Positions 38,001-53,000 of a stretch of 64,000 nucleotides of DNA are shown here, piece by piece. The stretch lies in assembly GCA_948474755.1 (NCBI GenBank), contig CAOLHI010000489.1, positions 682,001 through 746,000 of the forward strand. The letters run 5' to 3'. The stretch's first letter is position 1; every line of letters starts with the position of its first letter. This DNA comes from Ctenosaura bakeri (lineage: Eukaryota > Chordata > Lepidosauria > Squamata > Iguanidae). Position numbers and translations under genes: made by a program. Under the pieces are notes generated by a model. That model searched no databases. It worked only from the letters and a program-made list of their open reading frames with translations, and was not told where the DNA came from.

Positions 38001-41000
38001 CACTAGCGGTGAGCTGAACACAATCTGAGTTTGGCTTTATTACAAAAGCCCTGTCCCCATCTTCTGCTTTTTTTCTGTCCTATTTAAGAGAAGCCATTGA
38101 GGCTTTCCACTCCAAGCTGTTTCCCATTATCCCCAACTACCCAGACCATTTTCCTGGCCTCTCAGTTGTAAGGGAACAGGGAGAAGGTAAATAGCAAATT
38201 TGTAGTGTACTCCAAACCAAAAAACATGTTTCTTTTCTGATCAGTCTTCTGTTGATAGGAAGTCGGAACTGTGAAAGTACAGGAGATGGAGAGAAAGAAA
38301 TGCAAGTCCACATCCAAATCTTCTTTCTGAATTCCATTGGTAAATTGTTAAGAACCATTGGCCTAGGTGATCCATACGATCCTGTCAAAGATTCTGCCAA
38401 GATGTTTCTGCTCTTATAAGCTGTTTGGCTGGCCAGAGGGAAGGGAAGATGCCAGCCCTCTGCTAAATAATTTCCATGTTTGTGTGTAACTGGGGAGGTA
38501 GATTCCTTAGGATTCCATGATTCTAAGACAGTTGGTCTCAACTGCTGCTTTATGCTCTGAGTGAGAGAAGCAGCATGGATTTCTCAGCCACACCAAAAGC
38601 CAGCACAGCACAAAAGCATAATGGGACCTAAGAGACCTAAAGTCTCTCATTTATGAGTCTGGTCCTCAACAGTGGAGAACTGCCACAGTTGTATAAAATC
38701 AACTGTCAGCAAAGGCAACAAAACAGGAACAGTTGGTGGGTAGAACAAAATCAGAATGCAGCCTACCTCCAGCCATGTTTCCACCTTTTGTGCGAATGAG
38801 ATAGTACTCGCTCCTCCCTGTCCTTTCTCACTCCTTACTTCTACACTCCTCTTTGTCCTTGCAGGTTTGCTGTGACCTTTGGTATTCATGTGGGCAGAAA
38901 GGAGCATTTCTCTGAAGGACTGTGACAAGTTCTTGCGTGCCCAGATGGGACATGACCTCCTGCTGCCTTGCCTTCAGGAGAGGACTGTGTGGAACCTGGT
39001 AGCTGTAGGGATCCTTACATTCTGAGATGCTACCTCTTTATCAATTCTGACCAATTACAAGCTACTTCTCTATCTTTTCTTCCACCTTCTGCTGTTAATA
39101 AGAAATTATTGGAGAAGTGATTGTTTTCTCAATGACAACTTAATTTCAAGTTATTCGTTGGTTCATTCAAGTATTCTTTTGACATGTGTTTCAAGTTAAT
39201 CTGTCTAAAATAAACAAAGGTCACAGATTCTTTCTTCACAATCACTAATAAAGTTTAGTATCACCTCTTAGTTTAGACACTAGAGAGTCTAAAAAATTTT
39301 TTAACAAAATTAAAGAGGTTTTAATAAATATTTTGTTCAAAGAATCAGGATGACTAAAAGGGTAGATATTTCGACTCTTAACATGCACTTATAGAGTATT
39401 CTTACAATTTAATCTAGATGTTCTGTTCATCATTACTGTCCAATAACTTCCAAGTGCTAGTATGACAAATGGCTTAGACGAATGTGTAGATTAGTTACAA
39501 CTAAGTGTTGTAGACATATAGCTATGCTCCTGCAGCAAAATGAAAAGTATATGTTTGCATGATTTTCCCACCACAAAAATTGTCTCAAAAACCCTGAATA
39601 AGATCATGACCATTTCTTTTCAAGAAACTTTAGGAGATGTAGCCATGGTGTAGCCGTACTTCCATGTCAAGGACTTTGTGAAATATCGCCTGAGCCAAAC
39701 ATTCTCGTATATATTTCTGATGATCCTTCCTCATGGCATTCAGCTGGTATTCCTTCTCTGATATTATTCTTCCACTTCTTGAGATCTGCCATGAGAATGG
39801 GAAATTTTAAGAATATGGAGAAAGAGAAAAGAGACTTCAAGAAACATGCACATTTTGGCTATATAGTCCAGTCTGCACATAGACAGCAATATAAGCACAG
39901 ACTCTGCAATTTTCTTAAGTATCAGCGAAAGTGCCATATCCATACCAGCATGTTCATAAGACCTTGGAACATTTGCATCTAAGACACTAGATATCAAAGA
40001 ACTCAAGACAAAAATAACAGATTTTTAAAAATTATTCCAAGGTGTGTGTTGTTGTAGTGCTGCAAAATAATTAGCTCCTGACTGCCAGACTAAGAGCCTG
40101 GATACATGTTACTCTCACCACATAAGAATAACTGTGTCAGAGGTGACTTGTGTCTACTGAAAGGTCTGAAGGCATATAAAGTTGATAGAGACTTTTTGAA
40201 AAATTGAATAAAAATGAAAGAAAAGCTACAGACTGTGTTTCCCTGCCCCCAGCTGTTCAGTCTTTAGCTCTCTCTAATGGGTAATCTTCCACTCTCCTTG
40301 CCTTCTTAGCACATACAGGAAAATTAATCACTAAACTAGGGAAGAAGCGGTATAATCAAGAGGCAAAAAAAAAATCAGCCAGGATTCCATCATTCCATTC
40401 ACGCATGTGATTTCTGATCCCTGAAGCTCCTTCTCCCTGTTTGTATACAGGAGGGATGAAAATCATGTGGCCCTCCAAGTTGTTGGACTGCAGTTCTGAG
40501 CATTCCTCACATTGGCTATGCTAGCTAGCACTTCTGAGACTGGTAGTTCAACAACTTCTGGAGGACAGCATTATTCCCACTTCAGGTGTACAAGCTGTCC
40601 ATGTATGCAGTGCCCTACCACAAGAAGCACATAACCAGAGAGAGAGAGAGAAAGAGAGTGGAGGTGGACACAAAAGTATGGAGGTCTACACAAAAAATTG
40701 CACAAGCTTATTGATATGCATTGATGCAACTTTAAAAATCTTAGCTGCTGTTGTTGTTTGACATCAACTGAGCTTCTACTTATGGTGAACCTATGAATGA
40801 GAGATCTTCAAGAGCCCTGGTCATCAACAGGCCTATTCAAGTCTCACTAACTCAGGCCCATGGGTTGCTTTATTGAATTAACCCATCTATAATATGATTA
40901 CAGTAACTAGAAAGCTTTACTGTGATTTAAATAGAAATACAACACATTTCATCATATAGAGAAATGGATGATCAGATCACTAATGAGCCTCCTATTTAGG

Positions 41001-44000
41001 AACTGATGGACTACTCTTGACAAACAACTTCAAGGCTCCTACACTTCCTTCTTATAGGTCTTTGGCTTTCAATCAAACTTAGAGTTGACAGGCCTTCAAA
41101 CAAAAGACAAAATGAGGAATGAGTTCTGAGAACCCTTCAAACAATAGGACACCCTGTTGGAAGGAAGTCATCAGAATTGTTAACAGGTAAAGAACTCACA
41201 TTCTGTGGCTGTCCTCGTGTGTAGCTAAGTGATAAGGCCAAAATATAAAGGGACTCATGTGTATGTTAATGTCCCTTTCCAACTGCACTCTGTTATGCTG
41301 TATCTGAATGCTCCTGTCTTTCAGGTATAATTAGGTGGTAAGGATATTCTGTGAAACTCTAGTAAACATCAAACTTTAGGTCCTATTTTAAAGCCTGATT
41401 TTGACTTCTTTTTAAAAACACACCTATTTATATATAGTAGATTAATGAGAGCATATAAAAACAAATCATGCCTGGAAAGGTATGTAACGGGAGAATGGTT
41501 AGAAGTAACATAATGACAAGCATACTCTTTGGTTCATAGGTAGCTGTGATTTAATACTGTGATGCTAAAAATCGAAGCCCATTGCCAAGGTAGTACACGC
41601 ATGCAGACCTCATTAATCCATGTCATCAAAAGGTCTCCAGTAGCGTTAAAATAGGTTGCTACTGTAATACTGATAGTGAGTCATATTTATTAAGGTGGAA
41701 CAAAGTGCCAGGTTCTATTAATACTTCTTCATCAGTCATTTCTAGTGTTAGACATCTTGAGCTTGGAACATTCTTATTTGGTTTAAAATGTCACTTGAAA
41801 ATGCTAAGTGCCTCATTAGGTGGCATGATTCTCCTGTTATAGCTTTTATTCAAATGCCTTGTGACCAAGGAGTCCACTCATTCATATTATCAGGATTACC
41901 TACTGGATTCTCATTTATCTGTAATTTTTGCTTTCCGAACAGTGCACCAGCAGACCAAATCTACAGCTCAGGACAAATCCATAAGAAGACGACTTTGCTC
42001 CCAGGCAACTGTAGTCTGATCCCTACTGAGCAGGGGGATATATTGTCTCCACAATATTTTTGCCTAATAGTTACATCTAATACATTTCTAATATTGCAGA
42101 CACAATTATTCATATTAGCTCTTCATGTCTCATGTGACACAGTTGCTATGATAGCCATTCTAGGCTGTAGTATCTCAATTTTACATCTCATTTTTGTTTT
42201 GGGTTATGCCAAATTATTATAAAAAAGAGCATCTGCCATAAGTCAAAGTCAACTGGACAGCAGTTAACAACATCAAAAAGTACGGAAGTATCTATGATTG
42301 CATGAGATTCCTCATCCACTCAGGCTGTACAGCAAGCTGCAAAAAACAGCACATAATGGAATGTGTTGTCCAGGGAGCCATTATCTTCCTTCTCTTCGAC
42401 TAGTCTACCAGCATGTGACAATTGTATTTAAAAAAAAAAAAAAAGGAATATGAAATCTGTTGTAGAATATTCCACCAATGTAAATAAAATTTCTGGAAAC
42501 CGGAGATTACAACTCCCAGAGCCCACAACTAGCATGCCCACAAGTGAATTCTACTTAGAGAAATGGATGATCAGATCACTAATGAGCCTCCTATTTAGGA
42601 ATTTACAATTCTGGGGATTGTAGATAAAAAAATAACTTTTCCAAGCTCTGAATAAAATGTTATTTTCTGTTTCCAAAATGTTTCCACAAATTCACAAATT
42701 GTCCATTATCGAATCCATACTGACACAACTTTGCAAAATGTTATTTAAATAGCGGTTTCCTCCTTGGTCTAATGGTGTGCTCACCCAGGCTGCTCTCTTT
42801 CTATTATTGTAGACTGGAGTTTATTTGACCAACCAAAAGACACTGAGTGAGGAGTCAAACATCTGCTTACAACCCTGGAACAAATGACTTTCCTACCATC
42901 ATTTGCAAGATTACCCATACAGGCCAATCCAATGTGTGGTTACTCAGAAGTAAGTCCCACAAAATTCAATTGTGGACAACTTAGAAAGTGAGCACAGGAC
43001 TTATACATACTGCAGACTATATTATGCTGTCAACACCAGATTCTGTCATAATGATTTAAGACAGCTAGGGAAAATGCATTACCATACATTTTTAGTCATG
43101 GCATGGCATCAAGGCATATTTTTGGGGGTAGCAAGCCTATTCTAAAGGACTGAGTAGAGAATAAAATAAAGGCTTTGGGCAAGTCAATGGGGGAAAAGAA
43201 GCAGGCAACAAAACAGACCAGTAGAACTGTCACTTTGCAGTCACCATAGTCACAAGTGTGGATACAGCCTGGATGAACATGGGTTCAAATTTCCAGTCAG
43301 CCAGTTCACTGAGTAATTAATGTCAAAAGAATATGACAAACACAAATGGTGAGGGACACATTGTCTTAAATTCCCTTGGAGGCCATTAACTAAGGCTGCC
43401 ATTAACAGCCATTAACTAAGGCTGAATAATCCTCTCCCTGCTTTCTTGAAAGGAAACCCCATTCAACTCAGTGAGACTTCTATCTGAGAAGGTGTCTGTA
43501 CTGAGTAGAGAACAGGATTGCACTATAATGCACAAAATAACCTGAGAAATGGAAAATAAGTATTTGCATACCTACCAGCCCTGATCTCAGAAGGTGACGT
43601 CTTATTCTGGTATTGCTGAAATAGCCTGCAAGGTGCTTGTCTGTTAGGCTGTTGTAATTTGCAAGGGATCTGAAACCAACAAAGTTGATTATACAATAAT
43701 TTATAATCATCCAGAAATTTTTACCCAAAAAATCCATGGGATCAAAAAAAAAAAAAAAGCCACAGATATTCAGATTACTCTTTTCAAGACTAAAGCCATT
43801 TCCGTACTAGATGGTTATAGCATTATTATTCCACCTTCAACAGCCTATGGAATCCTGGGTTTTGCAGTTTCGATAGAGGCCAGGTGGCCCCTCCCAAAAC
43901 TGCAAACCCCAGGATTCTATAGGCTGTTGAAAGTGGAATAATAGCGCTATAACAGCCTAGTGCAGAAATGGCTTAAGAATGTCTCTACATTGTGCCCTGA

Positions 44001-47000
44001 TAATTGTGCTGTCTATGGATTCTCCTGCATTATCTACAGCAGAGCTTCGCATTGTATGGCTCTCCAGATGTTGTTGAATTACAGTTTGTCAAAGTCCCTG
44101 CCCAAAGTGAATGATGGGAAGAGGATGAGTTCACTTAAACCTGGACAACCATACACCCAACCGTGACCTATAGTTTGGGTGTTTAAAAAGCCACAACACA
44201 AATACCTAAAAACCTATAGTGGCCCAATCACATCTAAACATGTGTGTTTAAAAATACATGTCTGAAGATTATTTGTTAAACAGAAACAATGTATGTATGG
44301 AATGTAAACACAGACTCAACTGGAAAAAAGGTACGTGGAAGTGGGGAGGGTTTTTTTTATTCCTTATTCAAAATTTTAATAAAAATATATATATTAAAAA
44401 AAATACATGTCTGATCTGGTACTGACGCTTCATGGGCATGCTGTAGTGAAGGCATAAGGAATGTCTTTTCTTTCAGATACCAAGCAAGTCAATTAAACTA
44501 TGTTACCATATCCTTAATACTCTGGAAAATGTCACTACTGACTTCATTGTCATTTTCTTTTGCTCTCTTACTATGCATTAGTCTGGTGGCTTTGAATGAA
44601 GTTGACATACTATTAGAATGTTGGATTATGACAAACAAAAGAGGTCTCTTGGTGAGAAGGAAAAATAAAACATTCTTTTCATGAAAATGTGACAGAGACG
44701 TCCAGGAAGTTTACTTCTGGTTTCACAATAATCCCCTAGGTAGCCTACACCAAATAAATTAAACTTTAAACAGACCATTTACTTTACCATGCTTTGCCTG
44801 GTGATTAAACACTGGAGCTATAGCAACTGTTTTATGTTACTTTCTTTATCCTGTGGTTTACATTTGCATCTGAAATTACTAGATTACAGCAATTATACCA
44901 AGTGCTGATGTGTAGTGCCTCCTGGTACTGGTGTGATGCATTCACAGCATTTGTGGGGATAGAGGGAAATTGAACTTAACCCAATATCTTTGTACCTACT
45001 TCCTTGTCAGTGTTCGATGACCCAGATAACAAGGTAAAACACAACTAATCTCAGATATCAGAGGGATGGAGCAACTCTAGATGCTGAGCCACTTAGAGCC
45101 TTATGTTTCATTTCAGTCGTGAACAGTCTTCCCCCTGGTGAAACATCCAATTGAATTAGAACATGAAAGTATCCCTTGTTTGAAAAGCCAGCTATAGGAT
45201 TGCAGTGATCAGTATAACATGTCCACCTTTAGAGCCCCCTTTTTCTCAGATTGGTTGTCATGACTAAATCCAAGAGATATAGAAACTATCAGTATTTTTA
45301 TTTCTGAACCTTTGCCGCTCACCCGTCCCTGACTCTGCTCAGATAATGGCTCAGACAATCCAACTTGTTTCCTCCTGAATATCCCTGGATCAGCAGACAC
45401 TGTCCAGACTGGATGACTTAAAATGCTGGGCAAGCAGCTATGATACATATACAGGGGTTTCAAAAAGTATATGTTGCTCTGCACAAAAGCTCCATGCAAG
45501 CACCCCTATTTAGTTCTAGAGCAGACAAAGTTCATGGGCTTGCCAGTTCACAAACTGAGAAGGAGGAATCTCAGATATCACTGTTTTGAAAGCTGTTTAT
45601 ACTTATATTTTCCTCATTTGTTACATCTGGTGTTTTTTATTTCAATGGCATAGTCTGTGCAAGCGGGGCTGATGCTTAAGTATCATGTTTAAAGGCATCA
45701 CCAGGAAATGCCCCTTGTAATATCAACAGGACCTGCCCACTGTCAAAGGAAGGATCCCTAGGTCTCAAGTTTGGGCCCTGACATCTCAGATCATGGGACA
45801 GTTCTGAACTGACAACCCAAAGGGTAGTGCCTGTGGGGAATATTTTTCAGCTCTAATGAGAATGAGTTATATCTAACTCCACTAGAGCCCTTGATTTGCA
45901 CCTTGACAATTTTCTGTGCTCTGTTCTATGACAAATGTTTTGTTGCCTACCATATGGTTTTCAGCCTTACTGGGGTTCCCTTCTATGTGGACACCTCTCT
46001 TTCTCTGCACATTACATTCAGGTAAAAGCCTCTTTTTGGCCTACATTTATTCTCATCCTCATGCATTCCCATTCATCTCTACTTTTCTTCCAAGAAAGTA
46101 AAATCCAGTGTCTAAAGCAGTGGAAACAATAACTAAAACAGGAAATACAATTGAACATGCACAGAGAGATTTATATTTTTCTATAGATCAGCACTATCCA
46201 GCTCCCTTTTCCACCACATACTTTATCTCATGAATAATACCCCTCCAAATCTGATGGCTTGGATTTTAGGCAGCCTTACACTATAGTTCCTTTTGTTCTA
46301 GAAGTTCAGGAACAAGCTGCACCAGCTCACTTCACAGGAGGTTGTAATTCTTCAAGATCAAAATGAGTCCCCCCTACCACCTCCCCAAGCTCTAATATAA
46401 TCAATTTGATTTGGCAATACCAGTTACATGGGGATATAGTTTCCACACTCTTAATGAATTTTGTACCTTTCATTCAAACACATATAATTATTGAAAACCT
46501 AGACCAGGTTCCTGTTTCCAGGTGTTAACAGCAAACTATGATACAGATATTAGGTTTTCAGTTCCGGAACGAACACAAGTGAGCAAATACTCCTCTTATG
46601 TTACCTGGTCCTGACAACTCATGAAACACTATTTACTTACCACAACTTTGCTACTCATACCAACAGTAAAAGTGAATTAAACATCTTTTTTTTTAAATCA
46701 GGAAACACAAGACAAGCCCTGTCAGTCCAGACCGAAGACCCATCCATCCAGTAGTCTGCTTCCTACTGTGCCTATTCAGATACCTATACGTAGCCCATAA
46801 GGTGGGCATGAAATCAATAGCTCTCTCCCAATGGGAAATTCAGAACAATGTCATCCAGATTGTTTTAAATCTGCCTAATTGGTTACCAATTCAGGCGAAG
46901 GCCCATTTCAAACTTTTGGTTCTAGTATTTGCCTATTGACCTCCCTCAGTACCTCGCAGCTTGGCTAGTATGCTATGTTCCATCCAGGAATTTAAAATCT

Positions 47001-50000
47001 ACAGGCAAAGGATTATTGTCTGTTCCACCAACATGCAAAGGCTTGTTAAAACATCTCAAGGCTGTGAGCTTTTCAAGATTTGGCTCCACATTTGGGGAAC
47101 AGTCTTCCTTTGGACCGGCAGCTGGAGGAGGATCTCACTCGTTTTTGTAAACAGTTGAAAACCTTCCTCTTTGATTCACAATCTTTAGTCACTGAGTTGT
47201 GTTTAAGGTGCTGAGATGGGTAGTGACTGGTGGGGTGTTGGGGATTTCATTCTATGTATTGTTATGGTGTTATGTTTTATTGTCTTTGTCCCTGATTGTT
47301 TATGTTGATATTCTGCTCTTTGGTGAAAAGGATGTTATAAATAAAGGTGGTTGTTATTATTACTATTACTATTATTATTATTGTTCTTGTTATTCATGAG
47401 TAGCAACATCAGTAGTATCTTCCTCCATGAACATGTATAAGCTCCTCATAAAGCCTTCTAAGGGAATGACCACTGTCATATTTTGCAGGAGTAAATTTCA
47501 CAGCTTAAGCATATGCTGTGTCTTTCCTGAACCTACCACCATTTTGTTTCATCTAATGAGTACCAGGCACTAGTATTATATGAGAGGGCGAAAATATAGA
47601 GGCAACTATCTTAATAAAACACTTTCAATTTGTTCTTAAGATACCATTCTCTGTGACAATGGTTTTGTTTATTAGAAGGCACTTTCTTCCCTTATGCAAA
47701 AACCTACTCAACCTCTTAATCAAAAATGAGAGAGAAACATTGTCAGAGTGCGAAAAAGTGGAAACACAAGAAAAGTCCCGATAGTCTCACATTTCAGGCA
47801 GCACATGCAGGCTGTCATCTGTATTCAACCTTAATGAAAATGACTGTGACCAACACTATGTACTGTGCTAATGTATTCATATACTCTTCATGTTGTCAGA
47901 AGAATAGGAAGAGCGGGGAGCTCCTGTCACTAGAAGAAGACTTCTGAAATAACAATAGTGCCCACCAGAAGAGCAATTTTCCTTTGAAATAGTATCGCAG
48001 GGGGGATCAACATAATTCCTGAAAATCACTTTGTCCCCATGAAGCTACATTTGCACTCACATAGGTGTATAATCACTTTGTAAAACAAGGGCATAAATAT
48101 TGGTTCAATAGGACTCAGAATAGCGGCAGTGCATGATCATGAACCATGTCAGCATTGGCTCTGTCACATGATCTCCAATTTCTGGCAGGTCATTCAGAAG
48201 TGTTAGAAGTTATGAACAGTGATGAGTGAACCCAATATCAATTACAAGAAGTGTCATTTACTCTAATCCTCTGGCATCAGTTGCAATGCCAGATAAACAC
48301 CTGAACAGACCTTTCAAAGAAATTTATCCTTTGAATGAATGAATAATTTATTGTCTCTAGCACAAAGGCTATTACGAAAAAAAAAATCCTCTATAAAATA
48401 AGATGGGAAAAGATTCAACAGTAAAGTAAGAGGCTAATTATGACAAACCAATCAGCTCATATCTGCATTTTCAACAGGTCTTTAACAAATCTCCGTGGTC
48501 CACTGTAGATTTGTTTAGAAAATTATCAATTTAGGTAGGGGCTCCAAAACTGGAAGGAATTACTAGAATCTCCCAACAAGTCATAAATCATATCAACTAA
48601 TAAAATTAGACTATTATTTTGTTAGAAATAATGTTCTCTCTTGAAAATGCTGACAACACAGTGAAAAGGGTTGAGATTTGCTGGCTACATTATCACAGTT
48701 GAAAATTCTGTCTCCAATAGATAATTTGTACTCAGTTTATAAGGTGATCTGAACATCTTTCAGCTAAAGCCGTGACAATATTAGCCAGTAATTGGCCCAT
48801 TTGTCTTTTGACAGCTGCCCAACAAAGCAATTTTGGGCCAGATTTCTTTGTTTAGCATTCAACAATCTTTTACCATACAAAACAGAAACTTTGGCCCTTT
48901 CCACACGGGGGTATTAAAACGGTGTAGCGTGACCTCTGACGGAGTTCGTCTACACCGTAAAATGGACTGGTGCGGATTACTTTAGTGTAATTCCACACCC
49001 CAATCCACGCTAGGACGACCGGAAGTAGCGGCGCCGTGTGCTTTTTAAAAACCACTTTTCATGTGGTTTTTAAAAGGCACAGGGCGGGTAACCGCGTGCA
49101 GCCACGTCGCAGTGCCCGGTGTAGATTTGCAGACATGCGCAAGGGCGTGCCTGCAGATCTGCCGGGGGCGGGCTTTCCGGCTGGCGAGCTTCTCCGGTTG
49201 GTGGAGAGCCTCCACCAGCTGGCAGCCACCATTTTGGACGCCGCAGGACGCCGACAAGTGTGGAACAGCGAAAACGCGCTGCTCCACGCAGCGACGGACT
49301 TACCCGGATGCAGGTAAGTTCTGTCCTAGCATGTTTTCGCTCGTTTTTTCCTCCACGTGTAGAAAGGGCCTTTGTTTCAATAGACAGGAGTCCAACTTTG
49401 AGTTTTAACAAGGAAGAACTTGGTTGTGGAGAAAGTATCAACAGTTCATTCTGGAACCCATTTTGAATGGCTTGGGGAGCGTCCTTAATAGGAAGGCTCA
49501 GCAGGTAACATTCTGTTTTTGAGCCAACCCTGCCCAAACTGATAGCAGCTTGGGTGCTGGGAAAAAACACAGCTACAAACATACAAATTTCTCCAGCAAA
49601 CCATTTTGTTCTGAGGGGCTCACTTCCCATACTTAAAGTATGTTTGGATATATGGGTTCTGAGCAAATGTGGGTAAGCAGTTCTTCTGCTTAAATTCATA
49701 GCCTCTTAATAACTGTGTGTACTGTGTAGTTCCAGCACCGAGTTTTAGTCAGGAAAGTACATCTGAAGATAACAGCATATGACCTTTATGAATCAATACA
49801 TAATCATGCAGAAATGTATAATAATAATGAGCTGTTGCATTATCACACTAAAAGCCCATCCACTCCATAAGAAATAGAAGATCTAAATATCTTATTTGCC
49901 CTTCAGTTGGTTCCACAGTACATTATGGCTTGTAGCTCTAGTTCAAATAATGTCGTAACAAATTTTTATGACTGTTTTTATTGATTTGAAAGTAAATATG

Positions 50001-53000
50001 AACACAGTTCTACAAGTCTCTAACATTATTTTCTAGAAATCAAATCTTCATGGTTAATTGTTCATGGCGTTATTATGTTAGCAGTGGTATACCACAGAAA
50101 CAATACTAAAGAATCCTATTTATTGATCAGTAGATATATTCACTGGGAGTTATATAAACTCTATTTTTGAACTGTTCAATTTCACTTTATTGCCAATTTC
50201 ACACTTAAACTATAAAGAAAATAAACCAAAATGGAAGTTCTTTCTCTAAGATTTAGTAGCTTCAACCAATTTTGTATTATTTCCAGCTGCTAATAAAGAA
50301 AAAACTCCTCATATTCTGCTTTGCAATCAAAATATTTTTACATTTAAAGGAAAGTGAATGTTATTTTTTATTTATAATCACCCACGAAAAGCCTGTTTAT
50401 ATAATGTCACTTGTCTGGATTCACATGATAAAATGCCTTTGTTGATTAGATATTAAAAATTTAAAAAATAAGAAATATAGTAATATAGTAATAATAGTAG
50501 ACTTCAACTACCATGATATCTATTTTAAGTTAAATTCTATGAACTGTGTAAGGTCCAACAGTCTCCTCACCTGTCTTATCGATAAATTCTTTTTTTCTTT
50601 TTAGAATGTAGAAAAATGACAAGGGGCTTGGTTACCTTCAGCCTGAGCCTTATCAAAAGGGAGTAACTGTTAAGAAAGTAAAAGTAGTAGGAACGGTTAC
50701 ACAGAAATGACCATGTCCTCTCAAGATCAGTCATACAGAGGAAAGTAAAAGCTGAGTACAGTCACCCTGGATTTTTTAAAAGCTGATTTCAACTACCTTA
50801 AGGAAATATTGACTGAGATCCCATGGTCAGAAGAGAAAGAAGCTTATCTTAGTTTTTTAAAAGTGACAGCCAGAATTGCAAGCAATTCCATTAAGAAAGA
50901 AAAGCAGGAGGTATCTACAGAAACTAGGTAACTTCTGTAAAGAGATTCTGCATATTCTAAGATTTAAGATGTCAACAGATCACATAAAAGTAACAGAAGG
51001 ATTCAACTTCCAGTAGATTAGCAGGCAGGCACACTGGCTGTAGCTCTGCAGCAAGGAGAATTTTTGCAGTAAAAGTACTGGCCAGAGAGACTTCTGGATG
51101 GAGAAACTCCTCCTGAATTAAAGGGAGAGTGGAGGATTACCTATTAAAGTCTGGAATCCCCATGACTTGCATTTACTCACAAGTAAATGCTTTATGAATG
51201 GCAAGGACAAGGGGAGTGCTCAACCTGGGGAAAACAGAATAAATGATTCACTGAGCAGGCTGTGATCCAACATAGATAAAGAGGTCATATAGGAACATAG
51301 TGCTTTAAATGAATTCAAGTCTCCACAGCCAGATGAACTGCATCCAAGGGTACTAAAGAAATTTACTGATAATATCTCAGAGCTTCCGTTGATAACCTTT
51401 GCAAATTCTTGGAGTACAGGTGAGGTCTTTCTAGACTTGGAGCAGGCAGATGTCCCAATCTTAGGTGGGAGGAAGACCTGGTCAATTACCAACTGGTTAG
51501 TTTGATTTTGATACCAGGAAAGGTTAAAAAAAAATCCATAAAGAGTCACATGAGCATACTGAACATAATACTGCACTTACTAAGAACCAGGATGGGTGCT
51601 GATGTGTTCACTTCATCATAGTTTATCACTTCCATGACAAAAATCAGAGTTTTTATTAGGCTTCCCACGGTGAACACAGCTTGCTGGATCCTTTTCCCTT
51701 CTGTTTCAGTCACATTCACACTACAGAGTGGGAGCATTCATCTCTTGGTAAGGACTCACATTTCGACCAGCACCACCAATCAAATGTTCTCTAGACAGAA
51801 GGTCTAATTTCTGTTGGAGACAGACTAGAAGAAAGTTGCCTCAGGATCTGATCTCAGAACCATAGTAAATTGGCTCTGGATCATAGTTTTTGAACTGAGT
51901 CATCTCCAAAACTTAGTAAGTGTTTTGAAGATCAATTCCCTCTGACAGTTAAGTTGCCACAGGATTCAGTCCCAGGTGGTGATATGTCTCCCCCAGAGAA
52001 GGGATCCTCATCAAATCTGACACCAAACACAGAGGAATAACTAATCTCTTGAAGTCAGAATAGGGATTGAAAATCAGCTCAACAGACTGAAGAGCTGGGC
52101 TAAAACTATCAAAATGAACTTCTGAAGGGACGGATATAAAATACAGTCAGTCCTCCACACTTCTGGGTTTCCCTTTGCAGATTTGATTATTCATGGATTA
52201 TTTGCTGTCACCCTATGCCATTTTTAATAAAGATTGCAACCCTCGCAAGACTGAGAGACTGAGAAGGAGTCTTGTTAGTCCCTATTAAAAATGGTGTGGG
52301 GCAGCAGTGGAGGTGGCAGTAAACCCCACCAGCCAGCCACTTCTGCCTTGTGAAAGAACTCTGATGCCTCAAAGGAATCCATGGTGGGCTGAATACAGTG
52401 ATCATACTTTTTTGTGTGTTAAATATGGTTTGGGAGGGCCTAGAATTATTCATGGTTTTTTCACTTTCACAGGGGTCCTGTGCACCTAACTCTAGCAAAT
52501 GTGAGGGGATGACTATACTCAATTTAGTAGGAAAAGACCCAGATGTACAACTATCAGGTGGTAACAACTAGCTTGACTACAGCACATGTCAAAATAGAGG
52601 ACTTAGTGGATCACAAGCTACATACAAATCAACAATGCAATGAGCAGCCAAAATAGCTAAGGAAATTCTAGTGTGTATTAAGTATGATGTCCAGAGCAAG
52701 GAAAATAACAGTACTACTCTAATCCAGTCAGCCCTCACCTGGAGTGCTATGGACTTTATCACACAATAGGTTTGCTGCATGAATGCAATGCCTTAAGTCT
52801 GTGTTTGATCTTTCCTTATCACATATCATCACTCTCCCATTATTGCATTGCATTTCCATTGTTATTGGATCATATCTTTTCACTGATGAGTGGTAAAAAC
52901 TGTTAATGGCTCCAATATGACTGTTCAACTATTGCTTCCTGGTGCAGTCATTTTATTCCACTCCAGTTCTGATATTCTGGCAATCATGTAGTATAAGCTG

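Larger units (their letters stand above)
39786..43575 (-). other. ERICH3 intron 2
   Basis: Contains two CTACAACTCCC-type MITEs (40465, 42490), a SINE-like repeat (40744), a GA-rich run (40639-40658) and an A14 run near 42430. It also holds the two ends of a 46-bp duplicate (40957 and 42556). A 144-codon plus-strand frame at 41788-42222 has no recognisable domain or codon signature. Confidence 0.7.

Noticed and set aside
41788..42222. 144-codon plus-strand open frame in intron 2
   Set aside because: No recognisable family or repeats, no splice or promoter context, and antisense to ERICH3. Its hydrophobic runs reflect T-rich sequence. Kept only as unexplained.
43383..43430. Tandem GCCATTAACTAAGGCT pair
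   Set aside because: A simple short local duplication; too small to suggest function.
49070..49699. 209-codon minus-strand open frame
   Set aside because: Half lies in the 478-bp CpG-rich transposon and half in ordinary intron; no domain is recognisable and the plus strand is open here too.
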